DNA of 64,000 bases from Paractinoplanes deccanensis (GCF_016862115.1 NZ_BOMI01000002.1:62001-126000); one strand, 5' to 3'. Shown: positions 41,501-50,457, numbered from the stretch's first letter. Notes: a model not told the origin generated them from the letters alone. A program made the numbers and translations.

Positions 41501-44500
41501 CTGAGTGGAGACGTTGCGTTGCTGGTTGGCTCCGAGGCCGCATCGGCCCCCGGCGCTGGCCACGACGGTGTAGGTGCCGGGCGTGAGATCGGTGAACTCG
41601 TACATGCCGTCGGCGTCGGTGGTGGTTGTCCGGCCGCCGGGTCGCAGCGTCACGGTCGCGCCCGCGACGCCGCTGTAAGAGGTCGAGTCGACCACCGTGC
41701 CGTCCAGACGAGTTCCGACCGACTTGACCATGATGATGGCCTGGGTGAGCGGGCCGTCGCGCGTGCCGTCGTTGGCGACCGCGTACAGCGGCCACTCACC
41801 TGGGTTGGCGCCCACCGGTACAGACACGGTGACACTGCCTCCCGCGGTGGCCAGGTTGGCCGTGGAGCCGAGTCCGTCGCCGGCGAAGCTGTACCGGAAT
41901 TTGGTGACATTGGTGTCCCCGCCGGCGTTGAAGGTCACCTGCGCTGTTCCGCCGACGGTCACCTCGGAGCCGTTGGGCAGGCTGATCGCCGGCTGTAGCG
42001 GCTGGGCAAGCTCGGCCAGATTGGTTGCGGTCTCGGCAAAGGTGTAGACCCGCACGTCGTCCACTGCCCCGTCGAGGAATCCGTTGTCGGCGCCGGTCCA
42101 CTTTCGCTTGCCGATGGTCACTGGGCCGGTGGCGTTGAACCCGCCGGTCAGCGTTGCCGTTGCGGTCTGCGCGACCCCGTTCACGTACAAGGTGAGCTTC
42201 TTGGTCGCCGCGTTGTAGGTCGCGGCCAGGTGGGTCCACTTACCCGCGACGGGGGCGGCGTTCGACAGAATCTGGAAGGTAGTCGGGCTGTCGGCATCGG
42301 AGCCTGCCATCGCGAACCGCCACCGGTTGTCCGGACCCGAGTAGCCCAGCGTGTACGCCGACGTGCGGCTGCCTGAGGCCGCCACTGCGGTGCGCTGGAC
42401 CGTTCCTCCCGTCGCGGTCAGCCGCACCCGGGCGGTCACGGTGAAGCTGCTGTCGGTGCGCACCGCAGTGGCGGCGCCGGTGTCAGGGTGCGGGTAGGTC
42501 GGCGCAGCGGCGGTGGCGGCGAATCCGGTCGTTCCGTTCAACGACAACGCGCTGCCCTCGCCACCACGACCGGCGGAACGAGTGGCGCTGCCGCCCAGGG
42601 TCACGGTGTTGCCATGCTCGCTGACGTCCTTGCCGGCGACATCCGCGTCATCGAACGTCCACTCCGCCGCCGGGCCGGTGCCAGTCCGGACGAGGAAGGT
42701 GTACGTCGACGGGTTCGTCGAGTACCGGCCGGCGTGGTCCTTCGACCAGACCCGCAACGTGTTGATGCCCTCGTGCAACGGCGCCGTCGTCACGGCCCCA
42801 GTGCGGTCGGCATTCATCGTGGCCGGCTTCGCAGCTAGCAGCACACCGGAGTCCAGCGTCCACACGTACGAGGTGATCTCTTGCGGACGGGTCGTGTTCG
42901 GCTTGCCAATCTTGAACGTGCCCTTGATACCCACGCCGCCCATGAAGGTGGTGGTGGAGTAGTCGGTGGAGGTGATGGGTCCAGGTGGAGGTGGCGGGGT
43001 GGAATCGACGGTGAATCTGCACTGTCCGGACCACGTCGACAGGGCCCCATCAGAGGTTTTCGCCTGCCAGATGTAGGTGCCACCGTCGGCCAGTTTCCCG
43101 GCAGGGATAGCTCTCGAGACGACCGTGCCGTTGCCGTTGGACTGCGTGACCTTGTTCGTCTCACTGCGCTGCCCGTTCGCGGGCCACCAATAGAAATCGG
43201 TGGTCAACGTCCCGCCGTCCGGATCCGACTGCTTACCCGCCAGCACCGGCGTCGGCCATAGCACGTAGGGATTGGGGTTCGTCGAGCAGTCCTTACCATC
43301 CGACGTCATGGGGCTGAGCGGGTTCGGCTTCCTGTTGTAATCGATCGCCAGCACAGCGGTCGATGGGTCGAACCGCTTCCACTGCAGCAGAGTGCCCTCG
43401 TTGACCGCGCGTAGTCCCAGGTTGACGCTCGTCTGGTTGTTCTTCGCAGCGTGCGCGACCATCGGCTGCACGTTGAACTCGACGTTGCCCGGCCCGTCAC
43501 AGCCATGCACCGAGCCCACCTTGTGATTGGCCGGGCTCTGCGCCGTGAAGGGACTTGTGCCGACCCAGACCGGCTGATTGTTCCAGGTCGTCGCCGCGGA
43601 AAACGCTCCGGTCAGATACACCTTCGCGTTGCTCTTCGGATTGCAGGTCCACGCGTGCTTCTGTTTGATGATGAACTTGGCCGCCTTGACTTGCGTACCT
43701 CGCACGGGGCTTATGTTCAGCCGAAACAGCGACCGGATGATGTGATCCGCGCAGCCCGTGCAGTCCTCGGTCCGCCCCACACCTGCCGACCCGTACACCG
43801 AACCGTTCTGCAATGCCGAGGTGTTCTTCCAGAAGGAACTCGTAGGGTGCTTGCTCCACACCGAGGTCCACTCGTTGTTCACCAAATATCCATTGACCGA
43901 CGGGTCGATGAAAACCGGGAACTTCGTCCGTGGATCGGCCAGCATCGCACGGTCCGGCGTGATCGTCAGAGCGGATCCGTCTACCTTTACCGGCATCACT
44001 GCCCTGCGCTGCCGCTCCGTCCCGGGCGTATCACGGTCATGCTTGTCCCTGTCGGCAGGCGGTTCGGCGATGTTGGCGCGCTCACCGGCTTGGTTCTTGT
44101 TGGTGGCCGTGGCCGGCTGCTCCATTGGGGGTTGCGCAAGCTCGCTCGAGTCCCACATCAGCGGGGCGGGCGCCGCGAACACCGGGGTACCTTTTGCGTC
44201 ACGAGCTTCTAGGCCGCCGCCTGCGGTGGTACGGACCGCGACTCCCTTGGCCGCAAGCCCGAACTTCAGTGAAGCGAGCTTTGGGCTGGCAGCCGCCTTA
44301 CGGCTACGGACCACCAGCACCTCGGAGAACCCCGTGGTTTGGGCGGTCACCTGCAAATCAACCCCGGGCAATACATCGGCGTAGACCGCGGTTGATCCCT
44401 TCAGCTCCGGGGCCGGCAGGAGGCTTGGCCAGCTGATCGAAATTTCACGGTCACCGTCACGCAACCGGCCGACCAGCGTGTTCCCGCCGGCAGAGAAATT

Positions 44501-44872
44501 CATCGGCAGCACCGTCGCCTGCGGGACCACGCCCGCGGATGTCCTTGCCAGGGTCGTGTCGACCGGAACCCAAGAACTGCCCTTGCGAACACGACGTGGC
44601 TCCACGGACTGCTCGAGCGTCAGCGTGCCGTCGACGTTGATGAAGACCTGCGCGTCCTCGGTGCGCTCCGAGAGGATCTCCACGCGGCGCTTGCAGATCG
44701 CAACCATGCGCTGCGCCGACGACTCGTCCGGCTGCTCCGCGAGACACGACGGTGCCGCGGGCGCGGCCGCCGCGGGATCGACGTTGGTCACCACGGCGAG
44801 GGTCGAGGCAACCAGCAATGCGGCGCAAGCCGTCGCCAGATGCCTACGCTGACGCCAGCCGACAGCAGCCAT
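38513..44872 (-). CDS. giant secreted multi-repeat protein upstream of the Rhs toxin
   Basis: 2,119 residues from ATG 44872, RBS GGGGGAAG. Signal peptide (LATACAALLVASTLAVVTNVDPAAAA). The N-terminal third resembles the DNRLRE/wall-protein region found in front of actinobacterial Rhs proteins (FPVFIDPSVNGYLVNNEWTSVW, LQWKRFDPSTAVLAIDYNRKP). Then come fibronectin-like segments, a LamG jelly roll (about 810-1010, AEWTFDD ... FLDGAVDDVRVY), and four tandem pairs, each a carboxypeptidase-regulatory-like beta sandwich (GATVTLRPGGRTTTTDADGMY-type) plus a nidogen-like module (TVLPLTGDNA, PFAFPYYET, VVVEWRNVYRKD). No toxin tip or Hint. It may help display or deliver the Rhs protein encoded 115 bp downstream, but that role is inferred only from linkage. 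Confidence 0.85.
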   Translation of the reverse strand: MAAVGWRQRRHLATACAALLVASTLAVVTNVDPAAAAPAAPSCLAEQPDESSAQRMVAICKRRVEILSERTEDAQVFINVDGTLTLEQSVEPRRVRKGSSWVPVDTTLARTSAGVVPQATVLPMNFSAGGNTLVGRLRDGDREISISWPSLLPAPELKGSTAVYADVLPGVDLQVTAQTTGFSEVLVVRSRKAAASPKLASLKFGLAAKGVAVRTTAGGGLEARDAKGTPVFAAPAPLMWDSSELAQPPMEQPATATNKNQAGERANIAEPPADRDKHDRDTPGTERQRRAVMPVKVDGSALTITPDRAMLADPRTKFPVFIDPSVNGYLVNNEWTSVWSKHPTSSFWKNTSALQNGSVYGSAGVGRTEDCTGCADHIIRSLFRLNISPVRGTQVKAAKFIIKQKHAWTCNPKSNAKVYLTGAFSAATTWNNQPVWVGTSPFTAQSPANHKVGSVHGCDGPGNVEFNVQPMVAHAAKNNQTSVNLGLRAVNEGTLLQWKRFDPSTAVLAIDYNRKPNPLSPMTSDGKDCSTNPNPYVLWPTPVLAGKQSDPDGGTLTTDFYWWPANGQRSETNKVTQSNGNGTVVSRAIPAGKLADGGTYIWQAKTSDGALSTWSGQCRFTVDSTPPPPPGPITSTDYSTTTFMGGVGIKGTFKIGKPNTTRPQEITSYVWTLDSGVLLAAKPATMNADRTGAVTTAPLHEGINTLRVWSKDHAGRYSTNPSTYTFLVRTGTGPAAEWTFDDADVAGKDVSEHGNTVTLGGSATRSAGRGGEGSALSLNGTTGFAATAAAPTYPHPDTGAATAVRTDSSFTVTARVRLTATGGTVQRTAVAASGSRTSAYTLGYSGPDNRWRFAMAGSDADSPTTFQILSNAAPVAGKWTHLAATYNAATKKLTLYVNGVAQTATATLTGGFNATGPVTIGKRKWTGADNGFLDGAVDDVRVYTFAETATNLAELAQPLQPAISLPNGSEVTVGGTAQVTFNAGGDTNVTKFRYSFAGDGLGSTANLATAGGSVTVSVPVGANPGEWPLYAVANDGTRDGPLTQAIIMVKSVGTRLDGTVVDSTSYSGVAGATVTLRPGGRTTTTDADGMYEFTDLTPGTYTVVASAGGRCGLGANQQRNVSTQGLTLELVLVRTSSSLGHVCAERTATFATGTTVLPLTGDNAVITMELPFAFPYYETAYRSAWVDTNGLLSFTDPLGSHPHTAGTALVSAAEPNAVIAPFWDDLVVDSAASVRTAATGSGTSQQVVVEWRNVYRKDNTAQRLSFSVTLAADGTVTTNYDGLDNSAEQGSNALVGLESVDGEDGIAYSSDEAALANGKAIVFTPPDLPGGFETHNLTGKLTNRSGQPVAGATIALDPSGLTTTTTADGSYTFYGLVADSYAITARKTGRCADTVDQQVELTADTTLDLRLAPDYGVMGYACTVGTVNYVAAGTVLPLTGDVAETEVTLPFPALFYGRSSTTATVSTDGWAAVGGGYLDALWSDLVIDSSASVRTQTIGTAPSRTFVIEWRNALFDGTSERSTFELALHEDGKVSYHYGAMSTDLQKGSGATVGLEDLTGTVTDFYSDQKPSLTPNSSITWTPAAAGAIGGVLTEAVTTTPIEGATITLNPGDRTTTTGADGSYQFTGMTPGAYQLTVSVGDNRCLGQYATVTVYKAGGDATKDLSLSDADNHYRCTTNAQPFITADTVQPWTGDDEAWHAVTPFPIKLYGETSSDVWVSSNGFVTLAPEGAADYAATPIPSGNADLTPNSAIYPFWADWVIDDQAAIATKVTGTAPNRQWIVEWRNALWFASDADRVSFEAIFAEDGSITFAYDGIDPDSPIERGSGGTVGIENTDGTVALQHLYATDLLTDGTGVHFQPDAPATNSISGSVTCAGNPVEGATVNAAGVTTTTAYDGIYQLDNIPAKTWTALASIPNGDCAGSQTRSVLVGRTAATIGFAAEPTPAGASYTITEAPMPYTAATGTDLLTGNDAWATVQLPFPIPFYGASTETLRIGTEGTLDLPAGYIYPFRRDWIADEQSDIVTAVRGSASDRQYVIEWRNLRHFNDSSVRFTFQAILDETGGISFVYPGNDGSYLNSGGMALIGIQPADGNAGLLYSDRLAVLRPGYGLRLTTAMP

Positions 44873-44913
44873 GAACTTCCCCCGTCATCCACACCGCACG
44901 GTCGCGGGGAAGG

Positions 44914-44943
44914 AACATAAGAAATCAAGATCTCCTATGTAAA
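44914..44943 (-). promoter_or_regulatory. candidate promoter of the repeat protein-Rhs-immunity operon
   Basis: On the minus strand TTTACA (44943-44938), an 18-nt spacer and TATGTT (44919-44914), ending about 42 nt before the ATG at 44872. An inverted repeat CTGTGCT-N9-AGCACAG (44946-44968) lies immediately upstream of the -35. The stretch is unusually A/T-rich for this genome, consistent with a housekeeping-type promoter. No transcription data support it. Confidence 0.35.
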
Positions 44944-45112
44944 GGCTGTGCTGTCCCTGTGAGCACAGACCCGGAACGCCTTCGCGACGCATGGCACCCG
45001 ATCTTGGACGCAGAGTGATGTTGACCGACAGCAGATCTCCTGGTCACTCCGGGCGCGCGTCCCAGGTGCAGCAACGCTAGGTATCCACCGCCTAAACAGT
45101 GATATTCATCAC

Positions 45113-45797
45113 TTAGTCGAGCAGAGCCTGACCGACGGTGGTCACCAGATAGATCACTCGACGCCCGCTGCGTACCCCCGCGATCAGGCCGGCGTCGCGC
45201 AGCACCCGCAAATGCTGGGAGACCGCGCTCGGCGTGACGCCGAACGACCGGGCGCACGTCCGGGTGCAGCGCGGCGAAGAGCCGATCGGCGCCACCCGCG
45301 GTCAGCTGCGACGCGCGATGCGCCACGTCGGCGTCGAGCAGGGCGCGGATCCGCGGCCAATGCGGCGCGATCAGCCGGTCGTACGCCGCCCGCAGCTCGC
45401 CGGCGATCTGCCGCAACCCCGCCGCCGGGCGCCTCGCGAGCCGTGCCGCCGCCGGGGGCGGATCGTCGCCGAAGGTGCGCGCGAGGCCGGCCCGCACCTG
45501 CCCGGCCGTGGTACGCCGCAGCGCCGCCAGGTCCTCGTCGATCGTCGTCTCGACACCGTCCGGCGCGGGCAGGAGGAACTCGGGCCACGACGGCCGGTCG
45601 CTGACCAGCAGGGGCCAGGTGGCCGGCAGGCTCAGCCCGTCCGCTTCCTGCCTGGCCCAGCGCAGCCAGCGCAGATGCGGCTCGGGCGCGCCGAAGCCGC
45701 CGAGCAGGAGCAGCCCTCCGATGGTCTCGGCGAGCGGCGACACGGCGAACCTGGTGCCGGCCAGCTCCGTGACGTCGAGATCAACCGCCAAGGGCAC
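45113..45797 (-). pseudogene. ArsR-family regulator with internal deletion and frameshift
   Basis: From GTG 45797 the frame reads VPLAVDLDVTELAGTRFAVSPLAETIGG, then FGAPEPHLRWLRWAR and ASQLTAGGADRLFAALHPDV, the N-terminal domain common in actinobacterial ArsR-type regulators (DUF5937-like). Right after HPDV the family-like sequence jumps to another frame with RSFGVTPSAVSQHLRVLRDAGLIAGVRSGRRVIYLVTTVGQALL, the ArsR winged helix, ending at TAA 45113. Roughly 100 residues that normally join the two parts are gone, at about 45,255. The original frame would run on as unrelated sequence to 44925. Divergent from an MFS exporter; its palindromic operator is intact. Confidence 0.78.
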
Positions 45798-45807
45798 GTC
45801 CGCATTG

Positions 45808-45824
45808 TGTAGCGCGGCGCTACA
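45808..45824. promoter_or_regulatory. ArsR operator candidate
   Basis: Perfect 17-bp palindrome TGTAGCGC-G-GCGCTACA in the 67-bp gap between the broken arsR-type gene and the MFS gene. Arms of 8 bp around one base fit an ArsR dimer site; it overlaps the region where both promoters must be. Confidence 0.65.
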
Positions 45825-45864
45825 TCGTGTCCACGGCCCGCGGCACCGAGAAGGCTGATCTCCC

Positions 45865-47091
45865 GTGGGCAGACTTCTCCATACCGGCGACGCGAGACTC
45901 GGCACCGACTATTGGCGGCTCTGGTGGGCCAACGTCATCAACAGCGTCGGCGACGGCGTCTTCATCGCCGCGTTGCCGCTGCTGGCCGTCACGGTGACCG
46001 TCGACCCCCAGGAGATAGCGGCCATATCCGCCGCCGCCTACCTCCCGTGGCTGCTGTTGTCGCTGCCGGCCGGGGCGATCGTCGACCGTCACGACCGCGC
46101 CACCCTGATGTGGCGTTGCCAGGTCTTCCAAGCCGTCGTCGCCGCCGGGATCACGCTCGCGGCGCTGACCCACCACACCACCGTTCCTCTGCTTCTCATC
46201 GCGGGTTTCCTGCTCCAGGCGGCCCAGGTCGTCATCACGAACGCCGCCCAGTCGGTTCTTCCGCACTATGTGCCGGCCCGGCTCCTCCCCCGGGCCAACG
46301 GCAACCAATACATCGCCCAGTCCCTGGGCACGTCGACCATCGGCCCGCCCCTCGGCGGCGTCCTGTTCGCCGCCCTCGCGGCCCTGCCGTTCGGCGTCGA
46401 CGCGGCATCGTTCGTCATGTCCGCGGCGCTGCTGGCGATGATGCCGGCCGCGTCGAGCGACGATCGCCCCGCACGCCGGCCCATGCGAGTGGAGATAGCC
46501 GAGGGGCTGAGCTGGCTCCGCCGGTACCGGCTCCTCCGCACGCTCGCCCTCATGCTCGGCATGAACACGTTCTGCTTCCAGATGGCCTTCGCCACGCTCG
46601 TTCTGCTGGCCACCCAGACGCTGCATCTCACCGAGCGCGCCTACGGGCTCATGCTGGTGGGCTACGGCATCGGCGGGATCATCGGCGGCCTGGTCAACAA
46701 CCGCATCGCGCGGCGGGCCGGTCCCTTGCCCGCGCTCGCCGCGTCGTACGCCGGCAACGCGGCGGTCTATGTGGCCATCGGCCTGGCGCCCAACGGCCTC
46801 GCGATGGCCGCTCTCATGGCGGCGAGCGGCTTTCTGGTGACCATCACGGGGGTCGTGACCGTGAGCCTGCGGCAGCAGATCGTGCCCGTGCACCTGCTCG
46901 GGCGGGTCAACAGCGTCTACCGAATGCTCGGCTGGGGCCTCATGCCGCTGGGCAGCCTGGCCGGCGGCGTCGTCGCACAGCATCTCGGCCTCCGAGCACC
47001 CTTCGTCAGCGCCGGCTTCATCCGGTTGGCCGTGCTCGCCTTGACGTTCCCTGCCATCGTCTCCGGAATCCGCTCACTCCGAACCCCGTAG
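45865..47091 (+). CDS. MFS transporter, enterobactin-exporter/MFS_3 type
   Basis: 408 residues from GTG 45865 with GAGAAGG upstream. Twelve hydrophobic segments are readable, starting YWRLWWANVINSVGDGVFIAALPLLAV and LPWLLLSLPAGAIVDRHDRATLM, where the DRHDR loop between TM2 and TM3 matches the MFS A-motif. RANGNQYIAQSLGTSTIGPPLGGVL and RVNSVYRMLGWGLMPLGSLAGG are hallmarks of the MFS_3 group that exports siderophores or drugs. ArsR-type regulators with this N-terminal domain are commonly divergent from such exporters. Because the regulator is broken, expression may be constitutive, or controlled by another protein at the palindrome. Confidence 0.9.
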   Translation: MGRLLHTGDARLGTDYWRLWWANVINSVGDGVFIAALPLLAVTVTVDPQEIAAISAAAYLPWLLLSLPAGAIVDRHDRATLMWRCQVFQAVVAAGITLAALTHHTTVPLLLIAGFLLQAAQVVITNAAQSVLPHYVPARLLPRANGNQYIAQSLGTSTIGPPLGGVLFAALAALPFGVDAASFVMSAALLAMMPAASSDDRPARRPMRVEIAEGLSWLRRYRLLRTLALMLGMNTFCFQMAFATLVLLATQTLHLTERAYGLMLVGYGIGGIIGGLVNNRIARRAGPLPALAASYAGNAAVYVAIGLAPNGLAMAALMAASGFLVTITGVVTVSLRQQIVPVHLLGRVNSVYRMLGWGLMPLGSLAGGVVAQHLGLRAPFVSAGFIRLAVLALTFPAIVSGIRSLRTP

Positions 47092-47106
47092 ACAGGATGT
47101 CGGAAC

Positions 47107-47640
47107 TCATCCGCGCCCGGCGTAGAGGTAGACGGTCACCATGCTGGGCGAGTCAAGGTCGAGCAGGACCGCACGCGATGTCCCATCGGAGGTCGAAGTT
47201 ACCTCGTCGATGCCGGCAACGGTCTTGGCGCTCTCGGGGTGCCAGAGGTTGCCTCCGCCGACGTTCTCCGCTTCACCCACGGCCCGAAGTCCCGGTGTGA
47301 GCGCAGCGGTGAACTGCCCCGAGGCGACGAACGCGTCAAGTTCGGAACGCGGCAGACGGAACTTCGCCGACAGCCGAGTCTCCAGCCCGTTGCTGTACGC
47401 AGCGGAGAGCAACACGGTTCCGGGCGGCAAGGTGACGTGGGCGACGGCCTCCAGCTCAGATGCGCTGGCTACCACCGGTTCCGACTGCAAGGGAAGGCGA
47501 TCCGAGCTTCCGCTGTCATCGAGTCCGCCTAGCACTGCCAGACCACACGTGACTGATGACAAGACCAAACTTATGCAGGCAATGACGAGTGCCGCGGTGC
47601 CGTGTCGACTCCGTTGCTCTGCGGACTTGGGGTGGATCAT
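47107..47640 (-). CDS. membrane-anchored hypothetical protein
   Basis: 177 residues from ATG 47640. One N-terminal transmembrane helix (TAALVIACISLVLSSVTCGLAVLGGL, about 15-40) followed by an exported domain of about 130 residues (VTLPPGTVLLSAAYSNGLETRLSAKFRLPRSELDAFVASGQF ... SRAVLLDLDSPSMVTVYLYAGRG). No family recognised. Convergent with the MFS gene (15-bp gap). Codon use is ordinary for the window. Confidence 0.7.
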   Translation of the reverse strand: MIHPKSAEQRSRHGTAALVIACISLVLSSVTCGLAVLGGLDDSGSSDRLPLQSEPVVASASELEAVAHVTLPPGTVLLSAAYSNGLETRLSAKFRLPRSELDAFVASGQFTAALTPGLRAVGEAENVGGGNLWHPESAKTVAGIDEVTSTSDGTSRAVLLDLDSPSMVTVYLYAGRG

Positions 47641-47793
47641 GGCCGGAACGATAGGTCCTCCGCGCTCCTCGGCTACATATCCGGATGCGCGTCATAGCGG
47701 AAGCTCTCAGTGGCGACAGGGGTGCCTGACGGGCTAGTCATCGCCACCGTCGAGCGGCCCGGCTGCGAGCGGAACGGGCGATGAATCGTCGCC

Positions 47794-50280
47794 GTGGCTA
47801 CGGTGGCTGATGTGAGCGATGACGTCCGGTCCGAGATACGCGCCGCGCTCAACGAGCGGCGGCTGGTGCCGGTGGTCGGCGTCGGCGTGTCCCGCGCGGC
47901 GGCCGGCCTGCCGACGTGGTGGGAGGCGGTCGACGCGGCCCGGCGGCACCTCGAGCGGACCAAAGCCGTCGACGCCGGTGAGCTGGCCGAGGCCGCGCGC
48001 CTTCTCGACGCCGGGGATCTCGTCACGGCCGCGGCCCTGCTGACCGGCCGGCTGAAGGACCTGCGGGAGTGGGGCGCCTGGCTGCGCGGGGCCTTCCGGA
48101 TGGAGCGAGGCGGGGTCCGCGACTGGCGGCTGCCGTCGGCCGTCTTCGAGCTGATGTGCCCACTGCTGGCCACGACGAACTACGACCCGATCCTCTCCTT
48201 CGACTCGCTGATGCCCCGCGAGGCCGTCTCCTGGGACCGGCCGGCGTCGATGCAGGCGGCGCTGCGAGACTCGGGCGGCGTCCTGCATCTGCACGGGGTC
48301 TGGGACAAACCGGACACGGTAGTGTTCGGCACCGGGGACTACGACCGGCTGGCGGCCGAAGAGTCGTACGAGTCGGTGATGCGCGCCCTGTGGCTGGACC
48401 GCACGCTGCTGTTCATCGGGTGCAGCTTCGACGGCATGCAGGACCCCGACATCGGCCGGCTGCTCGCGTGGGCCGGCAAGACGTTCGGACAGAACCAGTT
48501 CCGGCACTATGCGCTGCTGCCGACCGCGGAGTGCCCGCCGGACCGAGTGGCGCACCTGCTCCGACAGCGCATCCAGGTGATCGACTACGGCCCGGACCCG
48601 GGAACGCTGCCCGAATTCCTCCGCTCCCTCAACCCGAGTCTCCGCACGGCGCAGATCGCTGCGGTGACCCGCGCGCGGGAGATCGTGGAGCGCCACGACC
48701 CCGGCGACACCGCCCTGCTCGCGCAGCTGTTCGACCAGGTGGTCCCGCGCGAACACCGCACGATCACGGTGGCGGACGCCGCCGCCCAGGTGCTCGCCGA
48801 CCGATCAGCCTCCGCCGAGCGCCGCCGTCAGGAGCTCTTTCACCTGCAGCGGGTGGCCGGTTCGATGGTCGACCGGGCGGCGATGCACTGGGTCACCCTC
48901 GAACGGGACACGTATCGCCCGGTCGATGAGGAGAGCCGCCCGAGGTTCCGGGCCACCGCCGTCCGCATGTGGTCGGCATGGCAGCTTTTCCCGAAGCCCC
49001 TCCTGGATGCGCTCCACCAGCGCGGGGTGCAAATTCACCGCGGCTTCCTGGAGAGCAATCTCGGCTACTTCGTCCGCGAAGTCGTGATCACGGCTGACGA
49101 GGGCGGGGAACGGCTCGGCAATCCTGACCATGTCGATCCCCTCGACAAGCCGTACACCGTGCAGAACGTCCAGCGGCTCGCGTCCTCGCTGGAGTCCGTT
49201 CTGGCCGCCGACCCGTTCACAGCCTTCCCCGTCCCGGCGGCCGGCTTGGGCAGCGTCCCCGCCGGACCGTCACTGATCGTCGCGCGGGGCGACCGGGCCG
49301 AGATCCGGGCGGCGGACAACCTCGCAGTGCCGTCCGCGGCGCTCCGCGCGGGCACCGGCGCCCTGCGCCGGATCGAGGCCATCGCCTGGCGCGGAAAGAC
49401 CTACCTGACCGGCTACAGCCCGAGCGCCGCGTACCTGTGGGAGCCGCAAGCCTCGCTCGAACCGGCGCAGATCCACGAAAGCGCGGACGGCGGCCGGGTC
49501 AAGTCCGTGGCGCACATCGTCCAGGGCGACGCCCTCCACACGTTCGTGCTGACTGAGCAGACCATCGAGTACCTGATGGACTTCGGCCCGCGGAACGCCC
49601 TCGCCCTCGGCTACAACAATCTCGCGGAGCTCGCCGCGTTGCCGGGCCCGACCTTCGTCCTGCACGACATGAACGACGGGGATCGGCTCCGCGGCGAGCG
49701 CGGCACCCTTCTCACCACCGATCAGGTGCTGACGTTCCTCGCCGCGTACGAGACACGACCGGACCTCACCTCCGTGCACATCAGCGACATCCACCCCGCC
49801 TCGATGGCGGGCCGGGCCGTGCTCTGCGTGACCATCCTGATCAATCGGCGCGCCGGTGACGGTTACGACTACCGAAGTGGCGTTCTCCTCGCCGAGTTGC
49901 TCGGCAGCCGGCTGAACCCGTTCGCCTTCCTGCCACTTCCGGTCGAGAACGCGTACTCGGTACGCCTGCAGGACGTGACCGGCGGATTCCGGCTCGTCTG
50001 CGGCGCCGAGCCCGGGCCGGGCGACGCCCGCAAGCCGATGGTCTTCTGGAGCGCGCCCTTCCCGGCCCAAGGACAGGGACTGCTCGCCGTCGAGGGGTCG
50101 GCGCTCCCCGAGGAGGCGATGTGGGCAGTGGCCGCGCCGGCCGGGGAAGACTCGATCATCGCGGCACTGCGCGGCAACGAAAACACGCTGTGGCGGGTCA
50201 ACCTGAAGAACGGGCGGGCCGAGCTGATCGCCCGGTTCGCCGACCCGCCGATCAGATGGCTGGAGTTCGCGGCGTTGTAG
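47794..50280 (+). CDS. large SIR2-domain protein, candidate NAD-consuming defence protein
   Basis: 828 residues from GTG 47794 (GTG 47812 is an alternative). The N-terminal SIR2_2-type Rossmann domain (about 15-285) has VVGVGVSRAAAGLPTWW (residues 27-43, nucleotide loop), ATTNYDPIL (126-134), LHLHGVWDKPD and FIGCSFDGMQDPDIG (207-221). These resemble the SIR2-like domains of bacterial antiphage proteins (DSR and ThsA-type NADases) more than protein deacetylases. Residues about 290-400 are helical. The remainder reads like a beta-propeller with WD-like strands (IARGDRAEIRAADNL, IEAIAWRGKTYLTGYS, MVFWSAPFPAQGQGL), perhaps a sensor. No signal or transmembrane helix. It stands alone, with no partner gene evident. 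Confidence 0.78.
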   Translation: MATVADVSDDVRSEIRAALNERRLVPVVGVGVSRAAAGLPTWWEAVDAARRHLERTKAVDAGELAEAARLLDAGDLVTAAALLTGRLKDLREWGAWLRGAFRMERGGVRDWRLPSAVFELMCPLLATTNYDPILSFDSLMPREAVSWDRPASMQAALRDSGGVLHLHGVWDKPDTVVFGTGDYDRLAAEESYESVMRALWLDRTLLFIGCSFDGMQDPDIGRLLAWAGKTFGQNQFRHYALLPTAECPPDRVAHLLRQRIQVIDYGPDPGTLPEFLRSLNPSLRTAQIAAVTRAREIVERHDPGDTALLAQLFDQVVPREHRTITVADAAAQVLADRSASAERRRQELFHLQRVAGSMVDRAAMHWVTLERDTYRPVDEESRPRFRATAVRMWSAWQLFPKPLLDALHQRGVQIHRGFLESNLGYFVREVVITADEGGERLGNPDHVDPLDKPYTVQNVQRLASSLESVLAADPFTAFPVPAAGLGSVPAGPSLIVARGDRAEIRAADNLAVPSAALRAGTGALRRIEAIAWRGKTYLTGYSPSAAYLWEPQASLEPAQIHESADGGRVKSVAHIVQGDALHTFVLTEQTIEYLMDFGPRNALALGYNNLAELAALPGPTFVLHDMNDGDRLRGERGTLLTTDQVLTFLAAYETRPDLTSVHISDIHPASMAGRAVLCVTILINRRAGDGYDYRSGVLLAELLGSRLNPFAFLPLPVENAYSVRLQDVTGGFRLVCGAEPGPGDARKPMVFWSAPFPAQGQGLLAVEGSALPEEAMWAVAAPAGEDSIIAALRGNENTLWRVNLKNGRAELIARFADPPIRWLEFAAL

Positions 50281-50457
50281 AAGGGCATCCGGACACGGTG
50301 AGCGGTTCCGGCTGCCGAGGCGGAGGCCTTGGTGCTTTTCGATCGGCCACACCGATGTGACGACCAAGGCGAGACAGTCCGGACCGGACGCCACGCGAGG
50401 CCACTATGCAGAGTCGGTCGACTACGCAGGGGTTCGCCTGGCCGGCAAGAGATTGAT

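Noticed and set aside
44925-45905. 326-residue minus-strand frame as an intact regulator
   Set aside because: After HPDV the frame leaves the family sequence; the HTH lies in a different frame, so the gene is broken rather than long.
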